Below are positions 53,881 through 61,550 of a DNA stretch of 64,000 nucleotides, piece by piece. The notes under the pieces are model-generated. The model made no database searches and was not told the origin of the DNA. It saw nothing but the letters and a program-made list of their open reading frames with translations. This stretch comes from Bacteroidales bacterium (GTDB lineage Bacteria; Bacteroidota; Bacteroidia; Bacteroidales; Muribaculaceae), in the NCBI GenBank assembly GCA_003150235.1, contig QAMW01000033.1, positions 1-64,000 on the forward strand. The letters are read 5' to 3'. Numbering within the stretch: position 1 is the first letter of the stretch; every line of letters begins with the position of its first letter. The translations under genes were made by a program, and so were the position numbers.

Positions 53881-54485
53881 TTAGTATCGCCGTATTGCTC
53901 GAGGTACGCCTCACATGCCGTGACAAGCTCGTCGTACCATTCTTTGCCGAAATAACTTGTAAGAGGGTCCTTAAGGAATTGATAAAGCCTTATGCCCTCT
54001 TTTTTTCCGAGTATCTCGGCAGCCTTGCATATTTTCCAGCGGTGATAATTGACAGCCGTAAATGAGGGATATTTGGTAAGCCTAACAGGGTACAGATAAC
54101 ATGACGCGGGCTTCCTGAAATCGGCTATCCTTCCTTCCCGATAAGCCTTTTCGATGGCACAGTGGCACATGCCTCCCGGCTCGTAGCAGGTAAATACACA
54201 GTTCCTGCCGTCGACAATGGAGGTAACAAGGTCGCCTTCCTCGTCGATATACCCTACTCCGTGCTCGTCAATCTCTCGTTGCGCCGCCGGTGTAAGATCA
54301 TCGTACACTACAGGGAGTATCTCTTTCAACTTGTCATACTCCTCACGGGTGATGGGTGCCCCCGCATCGCCTTCGATGCAACATTCGCCAAGACATTTGT
54401 CTAAATCGCAGCAAAAAAAGCGCTCGATAAGGTCAAGCGACACGAGCGCATCCTGTATCTGTAACATAATTTCTTCCGTTTCCAT
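53874..54485 (-). CDS. DUF3109 family Cys-rich protein
   Basis: A 203-aa cytosolic protein. Cys-containing blocks FFCCDLDKCLGECCIEGD, CVFTCYEPGGMCHCAIE and the conserved RKPASCYLYPVR identify DUF3109, a Bacteroidota family with an arrangement suggestive of a metal or Fe-S centre. Its function is not known to me. It begins one base after the DUF5103 stop. Confidence 0.88.
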   Translation of the reverse strand: METEEIMLQIQDALVSLDLIERFFCCDLDKCLGECCIEGDAGAPITREEYDKLKEILPVVYDDLTPAAQREIDEHGVGYIDEEGDLVTSIVDGRNCVFTCYEPGGMCHCAIEKAYREGRIADFRKPASCYLYPVRLTKYPSFTAVNYHRWKICKAAEILGKKEGIRLYQFLKDPLTSYFGKEWYDELVTACEAYLEQYGDTNQ

Positions 54486-55742
54486 TTATTTACCTGAAAA
54501 TAATACAGTGGTGCCGAGTAGACGGTCATACCGACCACCCGGTTCACGGTAATACACCTGTATCAGATATTCATTGACCGTAGGATAAAAATCGCCCTCC
54601 ACTATTCCGGTCATACCGGTCATTGTTCCAGCCGGGACGGCAAGATACTGATAATTATAAGAACCCTGCTTTAACAGCATGGATGCCTTATAGGAATTGT
54701 CGGTATAATCATAGTGCATGCGGCTTTCAGGATTAAAGCGACGGTTGGTGAGATCACCGTCGATAAAGATGTCATAACCCGTCATGGGCGGTGTATTGAG
54801 TTTGAAATGCACCACCACGTAATCAGCCGCCACATCACTGTAATCGGAGTTGTATTCGCGTATTTTGAATCGTCCGTTCTGGGTCATGTCGTAGACAAAC
54901 TGCGTGTTGACACGCGGCACGTCGTCATAGAGCCTGAGATGATAGAACGGGTCGGCATACACAATCTCTGCGACATTCATTCCCGGATAGTTGACCGATA
55001 CCGTCTCGAAGCGGCGATATTCGTTGCCGGCGGGATATATCAGATTGCGCAGATGCTCATAATATGCCGTTGTGCCCGACACCCGCTGAGGTGCTGTTAT
55101 CATCTGCCGGTTGTCATCCCTGCCATTCTGGGTGATGACAACTTTCAGGTCGGTGTAGATATTATGTATCGGCTCGCGGTCGACGTCAACCATAAAGTTC
55201 AGTTGCTGGTGACGGTCATTATAATCGATATCAGTGCGCGATGTCGCCTCACCGGCTATTTTCACGACATTCTCATTTACCGAGAACCGCGCCTGAAGCA
55301 ATGCCTTGTCGGGATTATCTTCGCGGTAGACACGCAAGAGATAATTGCCGGAAACGGTGAAACGCATCTGCTCGTTAGGCAACACGATGCGATAATGCAC
55401 GTAATTGACAGTTGTGGCGTCGGAATACTCGTAATCCTCGACATCTCCCTGATTAAACCCATCTAAAAACTCGCTTTCAACAAGACCTGACGGTCGCCAA
55501 AGAGCATCACAATGAACAAGCGAATAACGCAGATAGCTGCGTTCGCTTGCCAATTCATCAAAACTGATAACTATGCGGTCGTTGCTTCCAAGTATCAATA
55601 TAGGCTGCTGCATCTCATAGCCCTCGACCTTTACCTCCAAGGTACGGAAGCCGGGGTCAAAGATACCGTTTTGCGTATCCTCGGAAAAAGCGCTTATTAC
55701 GCAGAAAAGGCATGAAAAAAACAGCAACAGTCTACTCTTCAT
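54486..55742 (-). CDS. DUF5103 family exported protein
   Basis: A 418-aa exported protein. The start at 55742 gives a clear signal peptide (MKSRLLLFFSCLFCVISAF); the upstream in-frame ATG at 55856 would add 38 residues lying inside the preceding gene. It is beta-rich, with LRYSLVHCDALWRPSGL and YDIFIDGDLTNRRFNP as landmarks of DUF5103. No enzymatic motif is visible; a periplasmic or outer-membrane role is inferred. It overlaps the preceding gene by 11 bp. Confidence 0.88.
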   Translation of the reverse strand: MKSRLLLFFSCLFCVISAFSEDTQNGIFDPGFRTLEVKVEGYEMQQPILILGSNDRIVISFDELASERSYLRYSLVHCDALWRPSGLVESEFLDGFNQGDVEDYEYSDATTVNYVHYRIVLPNEQMRFTVSGNYLLRVYREDNPDKALLQARFSVNENVVKIAGEATSRTDIDYNDRHQQLNFMVDVDREPIHNIYTDLKVVITQNGRDDNRQMITAPQRVSGTTAYYEHLRNLIYPAGNEYRRFETVSVNYPGMNVAEIVYADPFYHLRLYDDVPRVNTQFVYDMTQNGRFKIREYNSDYSDVAADYVVVHFKLNTPPMTGYDIFIDGDLTNRRFNPESRMHYDYTDNSYKASMLLKQGSYNYQYLAVPAGTMTGMTGIVEGDFYPTVNEYLIQVYYREPGGRYDRLLGTTVLFSGK

Positions 55743-56145
55743 CAATGTGACGGTGAAGTATGGTGATTGAATCCACGATATATTCCATGCAAGGCTTGCG
55801 GCGTGGAGTGTCGGCGAGGAGTTCGGCGCATACAATCGAGCCGTTCCGGGCGGCAAACTCCGCGCAGCAGCTCTTTATAAACGAATACACGGGAATCTTG
55901 CTTTTTGGATTATTGTCATATATCAAATCCCCCGCCACAAGGGAAAGAGCCGACACAGTGCCGCACACATTATGCTGTCCTCCGACTCCGCCTCCAAGAC
56001 CGCACGACACGGCTGCGGCTTTTTCCGGAGAAAGACCGTGTATGTCATCAAATACCATATATACACACTGAGAGCAGGTATGTCCCTCTTTTCGCAACTG
56101 CCGCGCACGTTCAATGCGCGATTCAAGTGTCACACTGTTTTTCAT
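55732..56145 (-). CDS. C_GCAxxG_C_C family putative redox protein
   Basis: A 137-aa protein named for its Cys pattern: TCSQCV, SCGLGGGVGG, VCGTVSAL and SCC toward the end. The family is thought to be redox-active, mostly in anaerobes. Its start overlaps the ung stop (ATGA), and DUF5103 begins within its last codons. Its partner and reaction are not evident here. Confidence 0.88.
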   Translation of the reverse strand: MKNSVTLESRIERARQLRKEGHTCSQCVYMVFDDIHGLSPEKAAAVSCGLGGGVGGQHNVCGTVSALSLVAGDLIYDNNPKSKIPVYSFIKSCCAEFAARNGSIVCAELLADTPRRKPCMEYIVDSITILHRHIDEE

Positions 56146-56816
56146 CGCCAGTCAATCGGTGTTTCGTTATGTTCTTTCAAGTAAGCGTTTGCACGGCTGA
56201 ACGGTTTTGAGCCGAAAAAGCCGCGATAAACGGAGAGAGGCGAAGGATGAGGCGAGGTAATCACGCAATGACGGCTACGGTCAATAAACGCCCCCTTCTT
56301 TATTGCATAGGAACCCCACAGGATAAACACAAGATGTTCGCGGTCATTATTCAGACGCATAATCACTTCATCGGTAAATGTCTCCCAGCCTCTACCCTGA
56401 TGGGAGCCTGCCTGATGTGCCTGCACGGTAAGAGTCGAGTTAAGTAACAACACACCCTGACGAGCCCAACGGGAAAGGTCGCCGTCAGTAGGACACGCGT
56501 CAAGTCCGAGGTCATCCTGCACCTCCTTGAATATATTTATCAGTGACGGAGGCAACGGCACACCGGCACCTACCGAAAAGCACAGTCCGTTTGCCTGTCC
56601 GGGACCATGATAAGGGTCCTGACCTAAAATCACCACTTTGACCTTATCGAAAGGACACTCATCAAATGCAGCAAATATCTTAGCTGCAGGGGGATATACC
56701 GGATGAGTCCTGTCGCTATATTGCCGACGCACAAAATCGGTCAACGTCACGAAATAGGGCTTCTCCCATTCCGCAGCAAGCTCATCGCGCCAGGTAGCAT
56801 CTATTTTTACATTCAT
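56142..56816 (-). CDS. ung: Uracil-DNA glycosylase, family 1
   Basis: A 224-aa enzyme that removes uracil from DNA. The catalytic motif GQDPYHGPGQANGLCFSV (water-activating Asp), LLLNSTLTV and the DNA-intercalation loop SPHPSPLSVYRGF with its His are all present. First gene of the ung / C_GCAxxG / DUF5103 / DUF3109 run. A -7 box (56844-56851) lies 28 nt upstream and overlaps the tRNA-Arg promoter. Confidence 0.97.
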   Translation of the reverse strand: MNVKIDATWRDELAAEWEKPYFVTLTDFVRRQYSDRTHPVYPPAAKIFAAFDECPFDKVKVVILGQDPYHGPGQANGLCFSVGAGVPLPPSLINIFKEVQDDLGLDACPTDGDLSRWARQGVLLLNSTLTVQAHQAGSHQGRGWETFTDEVIMRLNNDREHLVFILWGSYAIKKGAFIDRSRHCVITSPHPSPLSVYRGFFGSKPFSRANAYLKEHNETPIDWR

Positions 56817-56839
56817 TTATGATTGTTCCTATACTTACA

Positions 56840-56871
56840 TTTGCAAAACTACAAAAAACTTTGTACTTTTG
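56840..56871 (+). promoter_or_regulatory. Promoter of tRNA-Arg, overlapping the divergent ung promoter
   Basis: TTTG at 56840-56843, a 20-nt spacer and TACTTTTG at 56864-56871 make a full Bacteroidota promoter on the plus strand. On the minus strand TAGTTTTG (56844-56851) fits the ung -7 box and sits inside the tRNA promoter spacer, so the two would compete. Confidence 0.7.
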
Positions 56872-56891
56872 CACACGAATCATCCAGAAAT

Positions 56892-56963
56892 GTGCCCGTA
56901 GTTCAATGGATAGAATTACGGATTCCGGTTCCGTCGATTGGGGTTCGACTCCCCACGGGCATA
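56892..56963 (+). tRNA. tRNA-Arg (anticodon CCG)
   Basis: A 72-nt cloverleaf: 7-bp acceptor stem (a G-U pair at the end), U8 and A9, 4-bp D stem, anticodon stem ACGGA/TCCGT with loop TTCCGGT (anticodon CCG, reading CGG), a 4-nt variable loop and T arm TGGGG-TTCGACT-CCCCA. The 3' CCA is not encoded. It has its own promoter and terminator. Confidence 0.93.
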
Positions 56964-56966
56964 CAG

Positions 56967-56990
56967 AGCGGCTTCCACGCCGCTTTTCTT
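56967..56990 (+). terminator. Terminator of tRNA-Arg
   Basis: Stem AGCGGC / GCCGCT (56967-56972 with 56979-56984), 6-nt loop, then TTTCTT. Confidence 0.75.
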
Positions 56991-57084
56991 ATACCCCTAC
57001 CCCACAGGTACTTACGAGCCTTTCATTGTAACCAAGACATAGCAACGGCATAGATTTATGCAAAGGCGCAGCTGCATGAGGGGA

Positions 57085-57417
57085 TTACCAAAGAGACAAA
57101 GACACACCTCCAAAAGCTAAATTAGCGGGAATCCCCATCGCTTTGAAAGCCCGGGCAATAGTCGAAAAGTTAAGATTTTTTCCGCTTTCTATTTTGGAAA
57201 TCTGTGCTCTTTGCACCCCCATCAGTTTTCCTAATTGCTCCTGTGTGAGGTTCTTTTCCTTTCGAGCCTGTTTAATAGCCTCGCCAATATGATAGGCGCG
57301 TATCTCCGCCTCTACATCAGCCTCAAAAGCGTCTCTCCACGGAGTACCTACTTTCCCTAAGTCCTCGTCTAATACCTCGTCAAAAGAGTATAGTTTCATA
57401 TCGCCTATTTGTTTCAT
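57085..57417 (-). CDS. HigA-like XRE-family antitoxin
   Basis: A 110-aa protein with a C-terminal helix-turn-helix: IKQARKEKNLTQEQLGKLMG followed by QRAQISKIESGKN, the standard XRE motif, and an N-terminal acidic segment likely to bind the toxin. It is the second gene of a toxin-first pair, which is HigBA order. It should neutralise the toxin and repress the shared promoter. Codon use is more AT-rich than the flanking genes, as for many mobile TA modules. Confidence 0.9.
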   Translation of the reverse strand: MKQIGDMKLYSFDEVLDEDLGKVGTPWRDAFEADVEAEIRAYHIGEAIKQARKEKNLTQEQLGKLMGVQRAQISKIESGKNLNFSTIARAFKAMGIPANLAFGGVSLSLW

Positions 57418-57418
57418 G

Positions 57419-57766
57419 TCATTGACTATTTTTTGCCTCGAAGTATTTACGCCTCATCTCCTCGGCTCGGGCTATCTCCTTAGAGGGCGTTTTTTGAGTT
57501 TTCTTTACTATTCCGTGGGTCGCTACTACAAGCGTCCCGGAATCCTTATCCCAAAAGGAAAAGAGCCTATAGGCTGTTCCTTGGTATAAGGTACGGAATT
57601 CCCATATTTCAGAGTTCTCCAATTTCTTGAATAACTCATTATCCCTGACACCTCCTTGCACTTTCTTGATATTGTAATATATCTTATTCCGAGCTTGTAT
57701 AGGGAGGGTCTTAAGGAAGTCTCTCGCTGCTTCTAATAAAAGCAATTGAAATAAGGGGATGTCCAT
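57419..57766 (-). CDS. HigB/RelE-like toxin (Gp49-related)
   Basis: A 115-aa basic protein of the RelE/HigB fold: an N-terminal helix AARDFLKTLP, then KLENSEIWEFRTLYQGTAYRLF with the Arg/Phe-rich strands of Gp49-like HigB toxins, and the late VVATHGIVKKTQKTP. The family cleaves mRNA on the ribosome. It starts the operon and is followed 1 nt later by the antitoxin. A -7 box TATCTTTG (57787-57794, minus) is upstream. Confidence 0.9.
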   Translation of the reverse strand: MDIPLFQLLLLEAARDFLKTLPIQARNKIYYNIKKVQGGVRDNELFKKLENSEIWEFRTLYQGTAYRLFSFWDKDSGTLVVATHGIVKKTQKTPSKEIARAEEMRRKYFEAKNSQ

Positions 57767-57786
57767 AATTATTATTTATAATGCTA

Positions 57787-57794
57787 CAAAGATA
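57787..57794 (-). promoter_or_regulatory. -7 box for the HigBA-type module
   Basis: TATCTTTG, exact TAnnTTTG match, about 20 nt before the toxin start codon. The 267 bp from here to radC hold nothing else I recognise. Confidence 0.55.
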
Positions 57795-58061
57795 CCTAAT
57801 TGTTCCATATCGGGAAACATTTTAACTAAAAATAATTTATTTGAATAGTAAGGACATATACAAGTATGGGAAGAATACCCAGTTGTCAAGCAAGAACCAA
57901 TCGAGGAATAGCGGCAGGAAGCCAAAGCTATATACACTTGTCAAGAAAATGTTCAATAAGTAAAAATAGAGTAAGTATAGACAATTTGTGTGAGGAACAG
58001 ATTTGATTTTGTTAGATTATTTTTATATCTTTACGGAGGTTAACCTCAATCTGTCCTTACC

Positions 58062-58763
58062 ATGCGCGATTACATACTCATAGAAGACCTTGCCGCCGAC
58101 GACCGCCCACGTGAAAAGGCGTTGCGCAACGGCATAAACTCACTGAGCAATGCCGAGTTAATAGCCATCATATTTGGCAATGGCATCAAAGGCAAGTCAG
58201 TGCTCACCATGAGTCAGGAATTGCTTGCGCGCAACAACGGCAGGTTGTCGGATATCGCCCGTAAGGGCATCCGCGAGATTGTAAAGGAAAATCCGGGAAT
58301 AGGACCCGCGAAAGCCATATCACTCGCAGCCGCAATCGAACTTGGTATGCGCTGTCAGGCTGAAACACCGACCGAGCGCATAAGAATCACCGGAAGTCAG
58401 TCGGTCTACGACATGATGCGCTCCAAGCTACAGTTACTCAATCATGAAGAGTTCTGGATTGTTTTGCTCAGTCGTGCCAATCTTGTGATAGACACCATGC
58501 GGCTAAGCCAAGGAGGAAGTGCCGGTACGGTCGTAGACACAAAACTACTTTTCAAGAGAGTATTGGAGTATGGCGATGTAGTCGCGGGAATAATCTTAGT
58601 ACATAATCACCCGTCGGGCACTTGCCGCCCAAGCCGGGAAGACGACATGCTCACCCAACGAATAAAAAACGGTGGCGAGCTACTTGACATCAGAGTGCTC
58701 GACCACCTTATAATAACCCCGTCGTCATACTACTCCTACAACGACGAAGGACGGATGACATAG
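58062..58763 (+). CDS. radC: RadC-family JAB/MPN+ domain protein
   Basis: A 233-aa protein. An N-terminal helix-hairpin-helix-like domain (PRDRP-like start, then ENPGIGPAKAISLAAAIELG) precedes a JAB metalloprotease-like domain with the complete JAMM motif HNHPSGTCRPSREDD (H-x-H-x7-S-x2-D). The name RadC is historical; a role in DNA repair is not established. A near-consensus -7 box (TATCTTTA) precedes the gene. Confidence 0.93.
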   Translation: MRDYILIEDLAADDRPREKALRNGINSLSNAELIAIIFGNGIKGKSVLTMSQELLARNNGRLSDIARKGIREIVKENPGIGPAKAISLAAAIELGMRCQAETPTERIRITGSQSVYDMMRSKLQLLNHEEFWIVLLSRANLVIDTMRLSQGGSAGTVVDTKLLFKRVLEYGDVVAGIILVHNHPSGTCRPSREDDMLTQRIKNGGELLDIRVLDHLIITPSSYYSYNDEGRMT

Positions 58764-58767
58764 CCTG

Positions 58768-59910
58768 TCAGACGGTGACAGCGACAGGCTCTTTCCATAA
58801 CGCACCGGCAACATCAAGCAGAAGCCTTATCTTATCCCATTGCGACTGCCAGGTAAGTGCCAAAGCCTCGTCGCTGTGAAATCCACATCGCGGACTTATG
58901 CCAAGTTTGTCGCAATCTACATATCTTGATGCCTCCGCTATGCTTTCGGCAAGCATCTGCGGACTTTCCATCTGAGGATAATGCGAGGCGAGAAGACCAA
59001 GCACCACTTCGGTACCGGCAGGTATATACCGTAACGGGGCAAAGTTGTTGTCAAGAGTTATATCAAACTCGACAAGAAAACGGTCGACATGCAACCCGGC
59101 AAACAACGCCGGCGCAACAAACTCGTAATCACCGGCAGGACTCCATGCCGTATGGTGATTTCCGCGACAAATGTGGCAAGCCACAAACATATCACCCGGA
59201 AGCGCATCAATGACCCGGTTGTTAATATCAACAAGCCGACCTATGACAGCCGTGACATCCTCACCATCGACAATCAGACGGTCAAGAGAATCAGGATCAC
59301 AAAATCTGCCCCAGCAGTTGTCATCAAACTGTATGTGGCGGCATCCAAGCTCATAAAAACGGTTCAACGTCATCACGTAGGCATCGACAATATCATGAAT
59401 CAAATCATCGTCAGAGCCATAGTAATGCAATATATTGCCATTGTGGGACTTTAGGGTCATAAACAGCTGAGAAGGTGCGGGCACTGTCTGCTTCACCTTA
59501 CTGTCACCGGCTATTCTGCTTACAAACTCAAAATGGCTGAAAAAGGGATGAGCGGGATTGTAACGCACTTTCCCGGAGAGCAACGCGAGGTCGCACATCA
59601 CCTCCTGCGGCTGATACAGATGCCCCTCGGTGATTGTCACCTTTTCTATACCCTCAAGCCCGTAAAAGAAATCATTAGCCCAATGACTACGACGGTATTC
59701 CCCGTCAGTAATCACGGTAAGACCTGCAGCTTTCTGCTGCTGGACAAGCCCGGTGACACATTCATCCTCGATTATGCGCAGCTGTTGACTGTCAATATTT
59801 CCGGAAACATGCTGCGCTTTCGCTTCCTTCAATCGTTCAGGCAGTAAAAAACTGCCAATTATCTCGGCGTGACTCAACGCCGAAGTAAAATTATGAAAAG
59901 TTTTTTTCAT
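58768..59910 (-). CDS. MetE C-terminal-like methionine synthase (cobalamin-independent type)
   Basis: A 380-aa protein equal to the catalytic C-terminal barrel of MetE, without the N-terminal half (as in YxjG/YxjH and core-MetE types). The zinc-ligand positions are recognisable: H and C in CHICRGNHH, and the late Cys in ISPRCGFHS. VITDGEYRRSHWANDF and IQFDDNCWGRF are further family blocks. It should methylate homocysteine, but short forms may use a methyl donor other than methyl-folate polyglutamate. It lies behind a cobalamin riboswitch, so it is expected to be made when cobamide is scarce. Confidence 0.88.
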   Translation of the reverse strand: MKKTFHNFTSALSHAEIIGSFLLPERLKEAKAQHVSGNIDSQQLRIIEDECVTGLVQQQKAAGLTVITDGEYRRSHWANDFFYGLEGIEKVTITEGHLYQPQEVMCDLALLSGKVRYNPAHPFFSHFEFVSRIAGDSKVKQTVPAPSQLFMTLKSHNGNILHYYGSDDDLIHDIVDAYVMTLNRFYELGCRHIQFDDNCWGRFCDPDSLDRLIVDGEDVTAVIGRLVDINNRVIDALPGDMFVACHICRGNHHTAWSPAGDYEFVAPALFAGLHVDRFLVEFDITLDNNFAPLRYIPAGTEVVLGLLASHYPQMESPQMLAESIAEASRYVDCDKLGISPRCGFHSDEALALTWQSQWDKIRLLLDVAGALWKEPVAVTV

Positions 59911-59985
59911 GACAAATTACTGTTTGTCAATTGAAAAATATTTTCGTATCGTGCATCTAACCCACGAGAATTACACGACCTTTAA

Positions 59986-60146
59986 GAAAAGGCAGGTCTT
60001 CTGACTTGTTCCGGAGTGGTAAATCCTTCCCAAACATCAATTCATTCAGTGGATATTTCTCACCATCCTGCGATAGAACATACAGCAGCGGGACTGTCCG
60101 GGATTCTCACCCGGTTCCCTATTAATGCCGTCAAGGCAACCTTTTC
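59986..60146 (-). promoter_or_regulatory. Cobalamin (AdoCbl-type) riboswitch
   Basis: On the minus strand, P1 pairs GAAAAGG (60140-60146) with CCTTTTC (59986-59992). The hallmark B12 box is GACAGTCCCGCTGCTGT (60082-60098), preceded by GGGTGAGAATCCCGG and followed by the GGGAAGG segment (near 60025-60031) and the CAGAAGACCTGCC 3' end. It lies 75 nt before the MetE-like start. A small hairpin TCGTG/CACGA (59949-59967) follows without a strong U-tract, so control is perhaps translational. Confidence 0.93.
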
Positions 60147-60152
60147 TGTCTG

Positions 60153-60160
60153 CAAAATTA
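60153..60160 (-). promoter_or_regulatory. -7 box for the riboswitch / MetE-like gene
   Basis: TAATTTTG on the minus strand, exact TAnnTTTG match, placing the start of transcription just before the riboswitch P1 stem. Confidence 0.65.
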
Positions 60161-60172
60161 TATAATCCCCAA

Positions 60173-60216
60173 GAAAGCCCCGTCAACTAATCGCAAAAAT
60201 TAGTTAACAGGGCTTC
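60173..60216 (-). terminator. Terminator-like stem-loop after lpdA
   Basis: A long stem-loop: GAAGCCC/GGGCTTTC outer stem and AACTAA/TTAGTT inner stem, about 27 nt past the lpdA stop. The trailing U-tract is weak, but it separates the glycine-cleavage genes from the riboswitch promoter. Confidence 0.55.
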
Positions 60217-60242
60217 CGTGATATAAAATTTGAATTTATGTA

Positions 60243-61550
60243 TTATGGACAAGTGGCTGAATGGAGAATCTCGGAAAGCGATGGATGGGCATGGATAGTT
60301 GAGGCAATCGCATCGACAGGAAGTGCCGATGACATGGCAAGTGCCGCTTCCTGAACCAGGTCGGCGGCGTGTGCCCCACAAACATGGCATCCAAGAATAA
60401 GACGGGTGTCGGCATCGACTATAAGTTTCAGCAGACCGTCAGTCTCCCCCATCGCCTGTGCCTTTCCATTTGCACGGAAAAGCGATTTCGTGACCTTGTA
60501 ATTCAGCCCGGCTTCCTTGCACTGCTCTTCGGCAAGACCGACCATCGCACATTCCGGCGAAGTAAATGCCACAGCAGGCATGACACCAAGATTGACATCA
60601 GCACCCATGACCGTCGCACCTTGTGCCGACGCCACATGAGCAAGCATCATGCGGGCGTTTACATCGCCTATGGCATACACGCCGGAAACAGACGTGGCAA
60701 AGGTATCATCGACAACTATCGCACCACGGCTAAGGGAGATACCTATTTGTTCCGCACCTTCGGGAATTACCGGGCGACGACCGACAGCCATCAGCACTTC
60801 ATCGACCTCAACGGAAGCCGGCTTTCCCTTTACAATGTATTCCACACGCTTTTCCGGTGTTATCTCCGTGACCTGCGCGCCCGTGATTATCTGCATGCCC
60901 TCACGACTAAGTGAGGTACGGAGACGTTTCGCTATATCGCGGTCAAAGTTTGGCAAAATCTCCTTGCAATATTCAATGACTGTCACGTCCACGCCGAAAG
61001 CCGAAAGGATGCAGGCAAATTCCATGCCTATTACTCCGCCTCCTATTATCGCTATTGACGAAGGCAGCTTCTCCAACGCCAACAACCTGTCGCTGTCTAT
61101 CGCAAGAGCAGCACCGGGAATATCGAGCGATGCAGGTCGGGAACCTGTGGCTATCACGATACGCGGTGCCGTATAAACCTCACCGTTTACCTCAACCCTA
61201 TCAGACGCAGTAAAACGCGCCTCACCGGTCACTATTTCGGCATTGGAAAGCATCAGCGCCACATTATCACGCAGAGCCGCAACAACGGCATCCTTACGTT
61301 CAGCCGCTTTCGTGTAGTCGAGACAAACCGAGCCGACGCTCACGCCAAATTCCGAAGTACAGCCAACCAGGCGCATCATCTCGGCTGAGCGGCACAAAGC
61401 CTTTGTAGGGATACATCCACGGTTAAGACACGTGCCACCGAGGCGGTCACGCTCTATCACCGTCACGGAACGCCCCTGCTTCAAGGCACGGGAAGCAACT
61501 TCCATGCCTCCCGGGCCGGAGCCTATGACTATAATCTCACTCTTGTGCAT
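60243..61550 (-). CDS. lpdA: Dihydrolipoyl dehydrogenase (L protein)
   Basis: A 435-aa FAD disulfide oxidoreductase that re-oxidises lipoyl groups of the H protein or of 2-oxoacid dehydrogenases. FAD motif GSGPGGMEVA, redox pair GGTCLNRGCIPTKA (C-x4-C), NAD motif GGGVIGMEFA and the C-terminal HAHPSLSE holding the catalytic His. Overlap with gcvPB by 14 bp points to use in glycine cleavage, though it may also serve other complexes. Confidence 0.93.
   Translation of the reverse strand: MHKSEIIVIGSGPGGMEVASRALKQGRSVTVIERDRLGGTCLNRGCIPTKALCRSAEMMRLVGCTSEFGVSVGSVCLDYTKAAERKDAVVAALRDNVALMLSNAEIVTGEARFTASDRVEVNGEVYTAPRIVIATGSRPASLDIPGAALAIDSDRLLALEKLPSSIAIIGGGVIGMEFACILSAFGVDVTVIEYCKEILPNFDRDIAKRLRTSLSREGMQIITGAQVTEITPEKRVEYIVKGKPASVEVDEVLMAVGRRPVIPEGAEQIGISLSRGAIVVDDTFATSVSGVYAIGDVNARMMLAHVASAQGATVMGADVNLGVMPAVAFTSPECAMVGLAEEQCKEAGLNYKVTKSLFRANGKAQAMGETDGLLKLIVDADTRLILGCHVCGAHAADLVQEAALAMSSALPVDAIASTIHAHPSLSEILHSATCP

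Noticed and set aside
56892..58061. Integrated element at tRNA-Arg
   Set aside because: No integrase, no direct repeat of the tRNA 3' end and no mobilisation genes between the tRNA and radC.
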